The notes: generated by a model not told the origin, from the sequence alone. Positions 10,859 through 20,065 are shown, numbered from the stretch's first letter. The stretch is DNA of 64,000 nucleotides from Tsuneonella suprasediminis (GCF_003605755.1 NZ_RAHJ01000018.1:558001-622000); one strand, 5' to 3'. A program made the numbers and translations.

Positions 10859-12280
10859 GTGATCAAGGGTTACACGCGTACATTGCTGGCAGGGGTGACT
10901 GCCCTGACTTATCCGGTGTTCGCGTTCGCGCAGGACAAGGCGCCCGAAAATCTGTTGCCGCCCGAAGCGCCCGTTGTGGCGTCTCAACCGGTTCGTGGCG
11001 GTGCCGATGACGTTACTGCGCCGAAGCAAGCCACTACGCCTCCCCCGGTTATGGAAGCAACGCCTGTGGTGCAACAGGTCGCGCCGCTGGTGCAGGTGTG
11101 GTCGGTTGGCGATGCGAAGGCGCTTCTCGGCGTGATCGCCAGCATCGGCAGCGAAGGGCTGAACCCCAAGGATTACAACCCCGATGCCCTGAGTGCGGCG
11201 ATTGCAGCCGGGCCGGGCGACACGCTTAATCAGACAGCCAGTCAGGCATTTCAATGGCTGGTGGAAGATCTGCGCGACGGGCGCACACCGATGGACGACC
11301 GCAAGCAGTGGTTCGTCGTCGACCCGGACCCCGATCTTTACCCCACCGGCGAGATTATGGCCGATGCATTGGCGAGCCACAACATCGCCGGTGCGCTCAA
11401 GGCGCTCAATCCGACAAAGCCCGATTATGCCCGGCTGCGCGATGCGTTGGCGGAAACGACCGACCCGGCACGGCGCAAGTTGATCAAGGCCAATATGGAT
11501 CGCTGGCGCTGGTTGCCGCGCGATCTGGGTCAGCAATACTTGCTGACCAACGTGCCGGAATATCAACTGCGTCTGACGGTCAACAACAAGATCATCTCGA
11601 CCTACAAAACCATTGTCGGCAAGCCGGGGCGCACAGCGACTCCGCAACTGGCGGAAACGGTCGAAGGGGTGATCTTCAACCCGACCTGGACAGTGCCGCA
11701 ATCGATCGTGAAGGGCGAAGGGCTGGGCGCCAAAGTGCTGAACAATCCGGGCTGGGCCAAGGCCGCCGGCTACAAGGGGTGGAAAGACCCCAAGACCGGG
11801 TTCGTCACCGTGGTTCAGCAGCCGGGGGCGAACAACTCGCTTGGCTTGATGAAGCTGGATATGCCGAACCCGCACGCGATCTTCCTGCACGACACGCCGT
11901 CGCGCAACCTGTTCAATCGCGATCAGCGCGCGCTGAGCCATGGTTGCATCCGCACCGAACGGGCGCAGGAACTGGCCATTACGCTGGCGATCCTCGGCAA
12001 CCTCGCCAATACCCCGGAAACCCGCAAGGCTGCGGCGGACGAGGCGGTCGCGATCAGCACCTCGGGCAAGTACACGCGTGTGCCGATTGAGAAGCAAATG
12101 CCTGTTTACATTACCTATTTTACGATGGGTGTGGACATCAACGGCAAGCTGCGGGCGTTCAGTGACATCTATGGCCGCGATGCCCCGGTTCTGGCCAGTT
12201 TCGACAAGCCGCGCGTGGCCAATCGTGCTCGCAAGACAGATGAGAAGGTGGTTGAGATCATTGACGATCTGCAAACCTGA
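10859..12280 (+). CDS. L,D-transpeptidase, YcbB/LdtD-like
   Basis: Periplasmic enzyme expected to make 3-3 peptidoglycan cross-links or attach proteins to the wall. 473 aa: signal peptide (TLLAGVTALTYPVFAFAQ), Pro-rich linker, helical scaffold, then the YkuD catalytic domain. The catalytic motif is LSHGCIRTE with nucleophile C363, preceded by IFLHDTPSRNLFNRD, which supplies the conserved His. WRWLPRDLGQQYLLTNVPEY is typical of the LdtD subgroup. The start is GTG 10859, preceded by GAGGAAGAACGACC. It ends 6 bp from a convergent YkuD-type gene. Confidence 0.9.
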   Translation: MIKGYTRTLLAGVTALTYPVFAFAQDKAPENLLPPEAPVVASQPVRGGADDVTAPKQATTPPPVMEATPVVQQVAPLVQVWSVGDAKALLGVIASIGSEGLNPKDYNPDALSAAIAAGPGDTLNQTASQAFQWLVEDLRDGRTPMDDRKQWFVVDPDPDLYPTGEIMADALASHNIAGALKALNPTKPDYARLRDALAETTDPARRKLIKANMDRWRWLPRDLGQQYLLTNVPEYQLRLTVNNKIISTYKTIVGKPGRTATPQLAETVEGVIFNPTWTVPQSIVKGEGLGAKVLNNPGWAKAAGYKGWKDPKTGFVTVVQQPGANNSLGLMKLDMPNPHAIFLHDTPSRNLFNRDQRALSHGCIRTERAQELAITLAILGNLANTPETRKAAADEAVAISTSGKYTRVPIEKQMPVYITYFTMGVDINGKLRAFSDIYGRDAPVLASFDKPRVANRARKTDEKVVEIIDDLQT

Positions 12281-12286
12281 TCGGGA

Positions 12287-13078
12287 TCAGTAAACCCCCG
12301 GATTGAGCTGCGCCTTCGGGTCGCCTTCGCGCATCAGGGGGCGCAGATCCATTTGTGATTGGGGTACTTGCTGTGGCACCTGCTGCGGAGTCTGCGGTGT
12401 GACCGGTTCGGGCGGCGGCGCGACAGGTTTTTCCACATGCTGCCCGTCGGGGCCAATACCCAGTCTGTCCGAATAAAGCAGCCGTCCGCCTGCCAGATGC
12501 AACAGCGCCAGCTTGAAATCAGCCTCACCCATAGCAAAGCACCCGTTGGAGCGCCCAAGGCGGCCCCACCGGGCGAGGAACCCCGGTTCGGCATAAGATG
12601 CACGGTGCATCACGATGGCGCGGCTGAGGGCATTGGTGTTGGTCGAATCCAATCCTTCAAGCCGGATCGAGGTGCCATAACGGCCGGTGTACCAGCCGAA
12701 GGTCATGAACGCGCCCTTGCTTGAACAATTCGATTCGGGAACGTCGGAGAACCAATCGAGCCACCCGTCGTGTTCGGGGTCCGATCCCGAACCGTGCGAG
12801 ACATGGAACGATTGGACAGTCCCCGTTTCGAAATTGCAGAAATGGAAGCGCGGTTCGCTGGACCGCACGCCATAATCGGCAATCCCGACGATGTCGGTCA
12901 GCCACATACGATGGCCATGCTTTTGCAATTGTTCGTGCGCGATAGCGAACAGCTTGCGATCGCGCGGGTTGAGCGACATCGGTTGCGCCGGGATCGGCGC
13001 AGCACGCAGCGCGGATGGCAGGGCCAGACCGACGGCCCCCACAGCCAATGACCCTCTCAGGAGATCGCGACGTTTCAT
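12287..13078 (-). CDS. Murein L,D-transpeptidase catalytic domain protein (YkuD_2 type)
   Basis: 263 aa with a twin-arginine-like start ([20 protein letters not shown]), so it is probably exported. The catalytic stretch is GRLGRSNGCFAMGEADF with the nucleophilic cysteine, and upstream HVSHGSGSDPEHDGW and SSKGAFMTFGWYTGRYG match the second YkuD family. The C-terminal 50 residues are Pro/Gln-rich. Last gene of a minus-strand operon with a 4-bp overlap to the membrane-protein gene. Role: wall remodelling; the exact reaction is not shown. Confidence 0.85.
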   Translation of the reverse strand: MKRRDLLRGSLAVGAVGLALPSALRAAPIPAQPMSLNPRDRKLFAIAHEQLQKHGHRMWLTDIVGIADYGVRSSEPRFHFCNFETGTVQSFHVSHGSGSDPEHDGWLDWFSDVPESNCSSKGAFMTFGWYTGRYGTSIRLEGLDSTNTNALSRAIVMHRASYAEPGFLARWGRLGRSNGCFAMGEADFKLALLHLAGGRLLYSDRLGIGPDGQHVEKPVAPPPEPVTPQTPQQVPQQVPQSQMDLRPLMREGDPKAQLNPGVY

Positions 13079-13830
13079 GCTGCACCTATAGAGTCGCGCT
13101 GGCTAACCGGGCCTGAATGCCCCTTTCCGCCAAGCGGACGGTATGCGTGATGCAGCGCCGTACCCATCAGGGCTGCCATAGTGCCTACCACCAGCGAATC
13201 CCAGATCAACAGTGTCCAGACCACAGCCGGGGATTGGCTGAATGCGAGGTAATGATTGCCCATGTGAACTCCCATGAGCAGAAAGTAGGGCAGGCCGACG
13301 AAGACGATGATCCGAAGCACGGCGAACCAGCCTGAATGAAACGACGCGGCCAGTGTCATGGCGCGGTCGCCCAGCAGGCCGCCAATCATCCATATCAGCA
13401 AAGGGAGGGTCGCGAGCGAAATAGCGATATTGATCGCTTGTCCCTCCATGCCGGGTAGCAACCGGGTTATGCCCACTCCGAGCAGGCTGATTGCAACCTG
13501 AAGCGCAACACTGCCAAGCACCGCGCCCCACAGAATCCCGCGCAAGTTCCACCAGCGCGCCCCGCGCTCGCGGTTGGCCCAGAACGACAATGCGGCCATG
13601 ATCGCGATGAACAGGCCCGCGATCTTGCCATATCCGAATGCCCAGCGGGTGGGGTCCATCGCCAGTGTCTGGAAGGCCTCTTTGCTGGCGAACATGCCCA
13701 GCTTCACTTCCGCCACATGCTGCACCATTTCGGGCAGCGCAGCGATCAGCGGGATGATCGGGGCCAGCCACCACAGGCGCACACCATCGCGTACCGTCTC
13801 CCAAAACCGCTGGAAGAATGCGCCGATCAT
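13075..13830 (-). CDS. Multi-pass membrane protein of unknown function
   Basis: 251 aa with about six hydrophobic segments (for example [64 protein letters not shown]). I do not recognise a named family. It overlaps ispG upstream (4 bp) and the YkuD_2 gene downstream (4 bp), so it is co-translated with both. A role in undecaprenyl-linked wall work is possible from context (isoprenoid synthesis on one side, murein enzyme on the other) but this is inference only. Confidence 0.75.
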   Translation of the reverse strand: MIGAFFQRFWETVRDGVRLWWLAPIIPLIAALPEMVQHVAEVKLGMFASKEAFQTLAMDPTRWAFGYGKIAGLFIAIMAALSFWANRERGARWWNLRGILWGAVLGSVALQVAISLLGVGITRLLPGMEGQAINIAISLATLPLLIWMIGGLLGDRAMTLAASFHSGWFAVLRIIVFVGLPYFLLMGVHMGNHYLAFSQSPAVVWTLLIWDSLVVGTMAALMGTALHHAYRPLGGKGHSGPVSQRDSIGAA

Positions 13831-14972
13831 TCGGCGGCTTCCACCACGGTATCGGCTTCGCCTGCGTCGCTCATTTCATCTTCGATTTCGGCAGCTTTCT
13901 TTTCTACCAGACTGACGATGTGATCGAGCATGTCGGCGCTTTGCACGTGATGATCGGTCACGCCCGACAGATAGACCATGTGCTTGCCCGCACCGCCGCC
14001 GGTGATGCCGATATCGGTTTCGCGCGCTTCGCCCGGTCCGTTGACCACGCAGCCGAGGACGGAGAGCGACAGCGGCACCTTGATATGCTGCAACCGGTCT
14101 TCCAGTGCCTGAACTGTGCGGATCACGTCGAAACCCTGCCGTGCGCAACTGGGGCACGATACAACGCGCACGCCGCGTGTGCGCAGGCCGAGGCTTTTGA
14201 GGATTTCGAAGCCGACGCGCACTTCCTGTTCCGGCTCTGCCGACAGCGAGACGCGGATCGTGTCGCCAATCCCCGCCCACAGCAGATTGCCGATGCCAAT
14301 GCTCGATTTGACCGTACCGCCGATCAGCCCGCCCGCTTCGGTAATGCCCAGATGCAGCGGGCAATCGACCGCGTCGGCCAGCCCCTGATAGGCGGCCACG
14401 GCGAGGAACACGTCGCTCGCCTTCACGGCCACCTTGTATTCGTGGAAATCGTGATCCTGCAGCAGCTTGATATGGTCGAGCGCGCTTTCGACCAGCGCTT
14501 CGGGGCAGGGTTCGCCGTATTTTTCCAGCAGGTCTTTCTCAAGACTACCCGCGTTCACGCCGATGCGGATCGCGCAGCCGTTGGCTTTGGCCGCGCGGAC
14601 GACTTCGGCCACGCGGTCGCTCGATCCGATATTGCCGGGGTTGATCCGCAGACAGGCGGCCCCCGCATCGGCGGCTTCCAATGCGCGTTTGTAGTGGAAA
14701 TGGATGTCGGCCACGATCGGCACCTGCGCCGCGCGGACGATTTCCGGCAGCGCGGCGGTGCTCGCTTCATCGGGGCAGGATACACGGATGATATCGACCC
14801 CGGCATCTTCGCATCGACGAATCTGGTCGATGGTCGCCTTTGCGTCGGAAGTTGGCGTGTTGGTCATCGTCTGCACGGTAATCGGCGCATCGCCGCCTAC
14901 CGGCACCGAACCGACCATGATCTGGCGACATTTGCGCCGTTCGATTGTGCGCCACGGACGTATCGCGTTCAT
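13827..14972 (-). CDS. ispG: 4-hydroxy-3-methylbut-2-en-1-yl diphosphate synthase
   Basis: Penultimate enzyme of the MEP isoprenoid pathway: converts MEcPP to HMBPP with a [4Fe-4S] cluster. 381 aa. The N-terminal TIM barrel carries [19 protein letters not shown] and [12 protein letters not shown]. The C-terminal cluster domain has SCPSCAR plus [10 protein letters not shown], giving the three cysteine ligands and the conserved Asn-Gly-Pro-Gly-Glu. The last 25 residues are acidic. First gene of a three-gene operon; one copy of the three-copy motif ends 32 bp before its ATG. Confidence 0.97.
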   Translation of the reverse strand: MNAIRPWRTIERRKCRQIMVGSVPVGGDAPITVQTMTNTPTSDAKATIDQIRRCEDAGVDIIRVSCPDEASTAALPEIVRAAQVPIVADIHFHYKRALEAADAGAACLRINPGNIGSSDRVAEVVRAAKANGCAIRIGVNAGSLEKDLLEKYGEPCPEALVESALDHIKLLQDHDFHEYKVAVKASDVFLAVAAYQGLADAVDCPLHLGITEAGGLIGGTVKSSIGIGNLLWAGIGDTIRVSLSAEPEQEVRVGFEILKSLGLRTRGVRVVSCPSCARQGFDVIRTVQALEDRLQHIKVPLSLSVLGCVVNGPGEARETDIGITGGGAGKHMVYLSGVTDHHVQSADMLDHIVSLVEKKAAEIEDEMSDAGEADTVVEAAE

Positions 14973-14997
14973 ACTGTTTGCCTGTACCCTGAATGCG

Positions 14998-15034
14998 TGG
15001 ACCGCATGTTACACTGTCCTGAACCAAAAAAGTC
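14998..15034. repeat. Three-copy motif, copy A (upstream of ispG)
   Basis: Contains CATGTTACACTGTCCTGA (15005-15022) followed by ACC and a run of A. From TGGACC at 14998 to AGTC at 15034 it matches the copy at 41,897 at nearly every base. On the minus strand it reads toward ispG and ends 32 bp from its start codon. Confidence 0.7.
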
Positions 15035-15195
15035 CACTGCCGCGCGGGCACCGGACGCATCGCCATATAGGGGGCCATATGGGGGCAGTGCTGCACGATT
15101 GCGACCGAATTGATGGCGGTGGTTCATCGCGGCCCTGATACCAAGCTGTATGCGATTAGGAAACCGGGCTGGGGCGGCAGCATTCTGATGACTGC

Positions 15196-15714
15196 CTACA
15201 GCGTGAGTTCGTAGAGGAACTCATCGTCGCGATGGCTGCCCACCCAGAACGCGATATCGGCCACTTTGGCGAATCCGTATCGCTGGTAAAACCGCTGAGC
15301 ACCGAAGTTCTCGCTATAGACCGACAGTTGGATCGCCTCTCTCTCTCGCATCCGTGCTTCGCCAATCGCCCATTCGATCAGCGCCGCGCCCACGCCGCGC
15401 CCGGTGGCCTGCGGGGCGCAATATAGCTGGCTGAGGATAGCGGCCCGCGTGGGTGGCGGAGCGGGGCGTTCGGGGAAACTCGCGTCGAAGTACATCGTGC
15501 AATACCCGATCAGTCCCGCGCTATCTTCTGCCAGCATCACCCCGGTATCGGCATCCGCCACTGCAGCGCCCAGCTTTTCGGGCGATCTTTCGTTGTCGAG
15601 GAAGCTCTGCAAATCCTCCGGCGCGTACAGGTGGCCGAATGCTGCGACAAAGCACTCCCGGCTCAGTTCCACGAGGGCGGGGATGTCGGTGGTGGAGGCG
15701 GGGCGTAACAGCAT
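15196..15714 (-). CDS. GNAT-family N-acetyltransferase
   Basis: 172-aa acetyl-CoA-dependent acyltransferase. The acetyl-CoA loop is SQLYCAPQATGRGVGAAL and the end of the fold is SVYSENFGAQRFYQRYGFAK. VELSRECFVAAFGHLY at the N-terminus is the usual acceptor side. The acceptor is unknown. I chose ATG 15714 (MLLRPASTTDIPAL) because the fold begins there and AGGA stands 8 bases upstream; an ATG nine codons earlier lacks this. Divergent from the asparaginase gene. Confidence 0.85.
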   Translation of the reverse strand: MLLRPASTTDIPALVELSRECFVAAFGHLYAPEDLQSFLDNERSPEKLGAAVADADTGVMLAEDSAGLIGYCTMYFDASFPERPAPPPTRAAILSQLYCAPQATGRGVGAALIEWAIGEARMREREAIQLSVYSENFGAQRFYQRYGFAKVADIAFWVGSHRDDEFLYELTL

Positions 15715-15817
15715 GGCTCTTATCCTAAACACCGGCAGCACGGCTGGGAAGCATCGCTATGGCAGGCTTGCCTATCGCGGTGCGGGCGCGCATTGCCCGG
15801 ACATTGGAGGGACCGAA

Positions 15818-16825
15818 ATGTCGTTTGTCTGGAAAGCCATTGCCTGTTTCGCGGCGCTTGCCGCCAGCAGCACTCTTCATGCGGAGGAGCCTGTGCCCAC
15901 TGCAAAATGGTCGATTGCCATCCACGGCGGCGCGGGCACCCTGACTCGCGAGCGGATGACGCCGGAGAAAGAGGCCGCCTATCGCGCTGCATTGCAGGCC
16001 GCGCTCGATGCCGGATCGGCTGTGCTGAAGCGCGGCGGCTCTTCGGCGGATGCGGTTACCGCCGTGATTACCCAGCTGGAAGACGATCCGAAGTTCAACG
16101 CCGGGCGCGGTGCGGTGTTCACCTGGGACGGGACTAACGAGATGGACGCCTCGATCATGCTGGGCGAAACACGCGCGGCGGGGGCGGTCGCCGGGGTCGG
16201 CACGGTGCGACATCCGATCCTGCTGGCGCGGGCAGTAATGGAACACAGCCCGCACGTGTTCCTTTCGGGCAAAGGCGCCGAACAGTTCGCCGCGGAACAG
16301 GGGCTGGAAATCGTCGGTCCCGAATGGTTCGCGACCGAAGAACGCAAACGGCAACTGGAACAGATGAAGGCGAAGAACCTCTCCGCCCTCGATGTCGAAT
16401 TCAAGTTCGGCACTGTTGGTGCGGTGGCGCTGGATCAACACGGCCATCTGGCCGCGGGCACCTCGACCGGCGGGATGACGGGCAAGCGGTGGAGCCGGAT
16501 CGGCGATTCCCCGGTGATCGGCGCGGGAACATGGGCCGACGATCGCGCCTGCGCCGTGTCGGGCACTGGCTGGGGTGAATACTTCATCCGCGTGGGCGTG
16601 GCGCATGCGATCTGCGACCGGATGCTGCTCGCCGGGGAAGACGCGCAGACTGCCGCCGACGCGGTGATCGGCGACGTCGCCACGATGGGCGGCGATGGCG
16701 GAGTGATCGTGGTGTCGAAAGATGGCGACGCAGTGTTCAGCATGAATACCCCCGGCATGTATCGCGGCCGGGCGACCAGCAGCGGCACCAATGAAGTCGC
16801 CATCTTCGCAGACGAAGACGAGTGA
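15818..16825 (+). CDS. Isoaspartyl peptidase / plant-type L-asparaginase, secreted
   Basis: 335-aa N-terminal-nucleophile hydrolase that matures by self-cleavage. KWSIAIHGGAGTL is the family start and KFNAGRGAVFTWDGTNEMDA is the conserved core. The cleavage site is G-T-V-G-A-V with nucleophile T199, so the chains are about 198 and 137 residues. A signal peptide (SFVWKAIACFAALAASSTLH) indicates the periplasm. ATG 15818 has GGAGG upstream; the longer open frame upstream is antisense to the GNAT gene. It removes Asn amide or beta-aspartyl residues from peptides. Confidence 0.9.
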   Translation: MSFVWKAIACFAALAASSTLHAEEPVPTAKWSIAIHGGAGTLTRERMTPEKEAAYRAALQAALDAGSAVLKRGGSSADAVTAVITQLEDDPKFNAGRGAVFTWDGTNEMDASIMLGETRAAGAVAGVGTVRHPILLARAVMEHSPHVFLSGKGAEQFAAEQGLEIVGPEWFATEERKRQLEQMKAKNLSALDVEFKFGTVGAVALDQHGHLAAGTSTGGMTGKRWSRIGDSPVIGAGTWADDRACAVSGTGWGEYFIRVGVAHAICDRMLLAGEDAQTAADAVIGDVATMGGDGGVIVVSKDGDAVFSMNTPGMYRGRATSSGTNEVAIFADEDE

Positions 16826-16856
16826 TCCCCGCCTTGGCGGCGCAATTGGCGACACG

Positions 16857-16887
16857 GGGCCGATCCTGACGCGGGGCGGCCCTTTTT
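16857..16887 (+). terminator. Terminator after the asparaginase gene
   Basis: GGGCCG (16857-16862) pairs with CGGCCC (16877-16882), directly followed by five T. Confidence 0.65.
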
Positions 16888-17170
16888 CGGGGCTGCGGGC
16901 ACGAGACATGGACCGCTCCCTGAAGTTTTGAAATCTGTGACTTTCTGCGAATTGTTGTGAGAGGACAGGCTGTTAAGCGCCCTTCTGGCATGGTGCGGTG
17001 TGGACTTGCATAAAACCGAACACTGCACACCATTCGTGCTGCCGATCCGCTGCGGTGACGATAGCTGGAACATCATGCGATCATGCCCGGCGCAAGCGAT
17101 GTAGGAAATTCCTTTGCCGGGCTGAGCAACGGTGCCGTCGTCTCTCCATCTTCTGGTCGGCACACATCAT

Positions 17171-17193
17171 CGGAGCGCAGCTAAACCAGCGCC
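17171..17193. repeat. 23-bp direct repeat, copy 1
   Basis: Begins CGGAGCGCAGCTAAACCAGC and is repeated exactly 293 bp further on. The two copies bracket a module A palindrome. Confidence 0.7.
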
Positions 17194-17204
17194 ACTCCAG
17201 CCCC

Positions 17205-17329
17205 CTCGTCATTGCGAGGAGCGCAAGCGACGCGGCAATCCACGGACTGCCCTTGCCGCGCCGTGTGAGGGTAGTGTTTGCTGTAACCCTCCCGGCATGG
17301 ATTGCTTCGCCACGCTCGCAATGACGAGG
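17205..17329. repeat. Module A palindromic repeat
   Basis: Left arm holds TCATTGCGAGGAGCG and GCGGCAATCCA; right arm holds TGGATTGCTTCG and CTCGCAATGACGA in the opposite sense. Same family as the elements at 19.9, 20.2, 50.9, 57.8, 58.1 and 58.5 kb, though the most diverged. Confidence 0.75.
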
Positions 17330-17463
17330 GACGGTATGGCGAAGGTGTGGAAGCTGACTGCTGACCGGTCGCGGAAAGAACAGCGGGATGCCGGATCGGG
17401 TCCGGCATGACGATGGGGCGAGGGTGGGTGAGCGGCTGTTTTCATACGCCAGCCGACACGCCC

Positions 17464-17486
17464 CGGAGCGCAGCTAAACCAGCGCC
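17464..17486. repeat. 23-bp direct repeat, copy 2
   Basis: Exact second copy of the repeat at 17171-17193, lying five bases from the der stop codon. Confidence 0.7.
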
Positions 17487-17491
17487 GCCGC

Positions 17492-18865
17492 TTATTTCGA
17501 GAATGGGTTCTTCGGCGTTTTCAGCACGACCCGCACCGGCACGGCATCGAAACCCAGTTCCTTGCGGATGCCGTTCACCAGATAGCGTTCATAGCTTTTG
17601 GGCAGCATGTCCAGCCGGGTGCCGAACACCACGAAGCGGGGCGGGCGGGTGCCGGCCTGCGTGATATAGCGCAGCTTGATCCGCTTGCCCTTGGGCGCGG
17701 GTGGCGGGTTCGCTTCCAGTGCGTCGTCGAACCAGCGGTTGAGCGCCGATGTCGGCACGCGTTTCGACCATGCCTCGCGGATTTCGAACGCGGCGTGGAG
17801 CATCGTGTCGAGCCCTTTGCCGGTGCGGGCGGAGACAGCGAACAACGGCAGGCCGCGAACCTGCGCCAGCCCTTCGTCCAGCGCACCGCGAATGCCGTTG
17901 AACAACTTGCTCGCGTCTTCAGCGATGTCCCACTTGTTGATCGCGATCATCAGCGCGCGCCCTTCTTCGAGCACGTGGCTGGCGATCTTCAGATCCTGAT
18001 GTTCCAGCCCGCGTGTCGCATCGAGCAGCAGCACCACGACTTCCGCGAAATCGATCGCGCGGCGCGCATCGGCAACGGAAAGCTTTTCCAGCTTTTCTAC
18101 CACTTGCGCGCGTTTGCGCATTCCGGCGGTGTCGATCAGGCGGATATCGCGGGTATCGCCGGTTTGCGGGTCGGTCCATTGCCAGTCGATGGCAATCGAA
18201 TCGCGGGTAATGCCCGCTTCCGGCCCGGTCAGCAGCCGGTCTTCACCCAGCAGGCGATTGATCAGCGTGGACTTGCCCGCATTGGGCCGCCCGACGATAG
18301 CCAGCTTCAGCGGCCCGGAGAGCAGCTCTTCCTCGCTCGGTTCGTCCGCGCTTTCTTCGCCTTCGGCCTTCTCTCCGATGATCGGCCACAGGGCATCGAA
18401 CAGGTCGGCCACCCCTTCACCGTGTTCGGCGCTGAGCGCGACGGGATCGCCAAAGCCGAGCGAATATGCCTCCAGCACACCCGACTGGCCGGTGCTCCCT
18501 TCCGCCTTGTTGGCGACTGCCACCACCGGCACTTTCTGACTGTGGAGCCAGCGGGCGATTTCGTTGTCGAGCGGAGTCAGGCCCGCACGGGCATCGACCA
18601 CGAACAATGCCGCATCGGCCCCTTCCAGACTGACTTCGGTCTGTTTGCGCATCCGGCCCGGCAGAGTTTCCGCGTCATCGTCTTCCCACCCGGCGGTGTC
18701 GACGATAGTGAATTCCATCCCGGCAATCGTCGCGTCGCCCATGCGCCGGTCGCGCGTGACGCCGGGCTGATCGTCCACCAGCGCCAGCTTTTTGCCGACC
18801 AGCCGGTTGAACAGCGTGGACTTGCCCACATTGGGGCGCCCGATAATGATGACCTGCGGTTTCAT
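17492..18865 (-). CDS. der: Ribosome biogenesis GTPase Der (EngA)
   Basis: Double-GTPase needed for 50S subunit assembly, 457 aa. First G domain: GRPNVGKS (9-16), DTAGWEDDD, NKAEG. Second G domain: GRPNAGKS, DTAGMRKRAQV, NKWDIAED. The C-terminal KH-like domain ends LRYITQAGTRPPRFVVFGTR and LKTPKNPFSK. The linker between G domains is acidic. Start ATG 18865 fits the family start MKPQVIIIGRPNVGKS; the frame stays open further upstream without family resemblance. Confidence 0.97.
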   Translation of the reverse strand: MKPQVIIIGRPNVGKSTLFNRLVGKKLALVDDQPGVTRDRRMGDATIAGMEFTIVDTAGWEDDDAETLPGRMRKQTEVSLEGADAALFVVDARAGLTPLDNEIARWLHSQKVPVVAVANKAEGSTGQSGVLEAYSLGFGDPVALSAEHGEGVADLFDALWPIIGEKAEGEESADEPSEEELLSGPLKLAIVGRPNAGKSTLINRLLGEDRLLTGPEAGITRDSIAIDWQWTDPQTGDTRDIRLIDTAGMRKRAQVVEKLEKLSVADARRAIDFAEVVVLLLDATRGLEHQDLKIASHVLEEGRALMIAINKWDIAEDASKLFNGIRGALDEGLAQVRGLPLFAVSARTGKGLDTMLHAAFEIREAWSKRVPTSALNRWFDDALEANPPPAPKGKRIKLRYITQAGTRPPRFVVFGTRLDMLPKSYERYLVNGIRKELGFDAVPVRVVLKTPKNPFSK

Positions 18866-18927
18866 GACTTCATCGCGCAGGTGGCCTGTTGGCGCGCGAA
18901 TGGCAAGCACCGTTATCGGACATGTGG

Positions 18928-18944
18928 TTAAAGGGCAATTAACC
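18928..18944. promoter_or_regulatory. Candidate CtrA binding site
   Basis: TTAAAGGGCAATTAACC matches the full CtrA consensus TTAA-N7-TTAAC. It lies in the 116-bp divergent spacer between der and the CHAP gene, about 40 bp from the CHAP start. It is the only perfect match I find in intergenic DNA of this window. Confidence 0.55.
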
Positions 18945-18984
18945 AAAATGCGAAGGTTCCCTCTAACCACCTTGCGGCAACGTG

Positions 18985-19812
18985 ATGAATATGAAGGTAA
19001 CCACAAGCATCTTCGCGCTCGCCATCGCCTGTGTCGCTACGTCGCCCGTGTTGGCCGATTCGGCGGATTTCGATGTTCCTGCTGGTGGCTCTGTGGGTTC
19101 CGGGGTGGAACTGCCGCCCTATTTGCAATGCGTGCCCTATGCGCGCGAACGCACCGGGGTGAAGATTTATGGCGACGCGCTGACCTGGTGGGACAAGGCG
19201 GCGGGCCGTTACAAACGGGGAAACCGGCCCAAAAAAGGGGCGGTGATGGCGTTCACCCCCTATCGCAACATGCAACTGGGCCATGTCGCAGCGGTGGCCA
19301 AAGTGATCGACAGCCGCACTGTTCTCCTCGACCATGCCAACTGGTCGCCCATCAACGGGCGGCGCGGGCAGATCGAACGCGGGGTAAAGGCAGTGGATGT
19401 GTCGCCCGCCAACGACTGGAGCGAAGTGCGTGTGTGGTACGATCCGATTCAGGGTCTTGGCCGCACTGAGTGGCCGGTGGCCGGGTTTATTTATCCTGAC
19501 CGCGACACCAGCGGGAATGCCGATTTCGCACCCCGCACGACTATCGCCGCGGCGACACCTGCGCCCGCTGTCGTTCCGGTTGCCAGCACGCCGCGCCCGG
19601 CGCGCGCGCCTTCGCGGGAGTTCTTGTCCGCTTTTGCCGATATCGGCGCGCCGAAAGCCTCATCCGTGCCACGCCAGTCCCTTACGCGCCGCACCGTTGC
19701 ATCGGCCCCTGCGCGGGTGGCGATGGCGGCACCGACGCCGCGCCGCGAAACGCGCACTCAGGCGGCATCCAACGATCCGATTTCCGCTGCACTGGCGCGA
19801 TACGACCGGTAG
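18985..19812 (+). CDS. CHAP-domain secreted protein (first of two)
   Basis: 275 aa. A signal peptide ends near SPVLADS. The CHAP (Cys-His amidase/peptidase) core has LQCVPYARERTGVKIYGDA with the catalytic Cys and MQLGHVAAVAKVID with the catalytic His; LLDHANWS supplies the third polar position. The last 100 residues are a low-complexity Ala/Pro/Thr tail. Expected to cut peptidoglycan cross-bridges or stems. The start could be GTG 18982, ATG 18985 or ATG 18991. A paralogue lies 4 kb downstream. A CtrA box upstream suggests cell-cycle control. Confidence 0.85.
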   Translation: MNMKVTTSIFALAIACVATSPVLADSADFDVPAGGSVGSGVELPPYLQCVPYARERTGVKIYGDALTWWDKAAGRYKRGNRPKKGAVMAFTPYRNMQLGHVAAVAKVIDSRTVLLDHANWSPINGRRGQIERGVKAVDVSPANDWSEVRVWYDPIQGLGRTEWPVAGFIYPDRDTSGNADFAPRTTIAAATPAPAVVPVASTPRPARAPSREFLSAFADIGAPKASSVPRQSLTRRTVASAPARVAMAAPTPRRETRTQAASNDPISAALARYDR

Positions 19813-19823
19813 GGAAAGTAATT

Positions 19824-20042
19824 CACACGAAGACGCGAAGGCACGGAGAGGGTTTGGTTCGGGGGTAGCGGCCGCACTGTCGATGGCCGTTCCATACTAT
19901 TACGTGTATCCCATCCACTCGTCACTGCGAGGAGCCGGAGGCGACGTGGCAATCCATAGACCATCCCTCGCCACCCTTACGACTGCCGCAATGGATGGGA
20001 ACCTCAGACCCTGGATTGCTTCACTACGTTCGCAATGACGAA
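19824..20042. repeat. Composite repeat unit, copy 1 (modules C and A)
   Basis: Module C at 19824 onward, then a full module A palindrome at 19919-20042 with arms GGCGACGTGGCAATCCAT and TACGTTCGCAATGACGA. Confidence 0.75.
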
Positions 20043-20065
20043 AGGAGGGTGGGGTGGAAGCTTGT

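Larger units (their letters stand above)
16826..17491. other. 666-bp gene-free gap with a terminator and repeat modules
   Basis: I see no convincing gene. Contents in order: a terminator (16857-16887), about 280 bp with no recognised feature, a 23-bp direct repeat (17171-17193), a palindromic module A element (17205-17329), a short 8-bp-stem palindrome (17388-17408, of the CCGGA...TCCGG type seen in module B), and the second copy of the direct repeat (17464-17486) five bases before the der stop. Confidence 0.6.

Noticed and set aside
9902-12274. 790-codon open frame on the minus strand across the EamA and L,D-transpeptidase genes
   Set aside because: It is antisense to a clear L,D-transpeptidase and shifted against the EamA frame; its protein is Arg/His/Gly-rich with no domain, typical of GC-rich shadow frames.
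17171-17486. Insertion sequence between the 23-bp direct repeats
   Set aside because: Only about 290 bp with no transposase frame; more likely a repeat-driven segment duplication.
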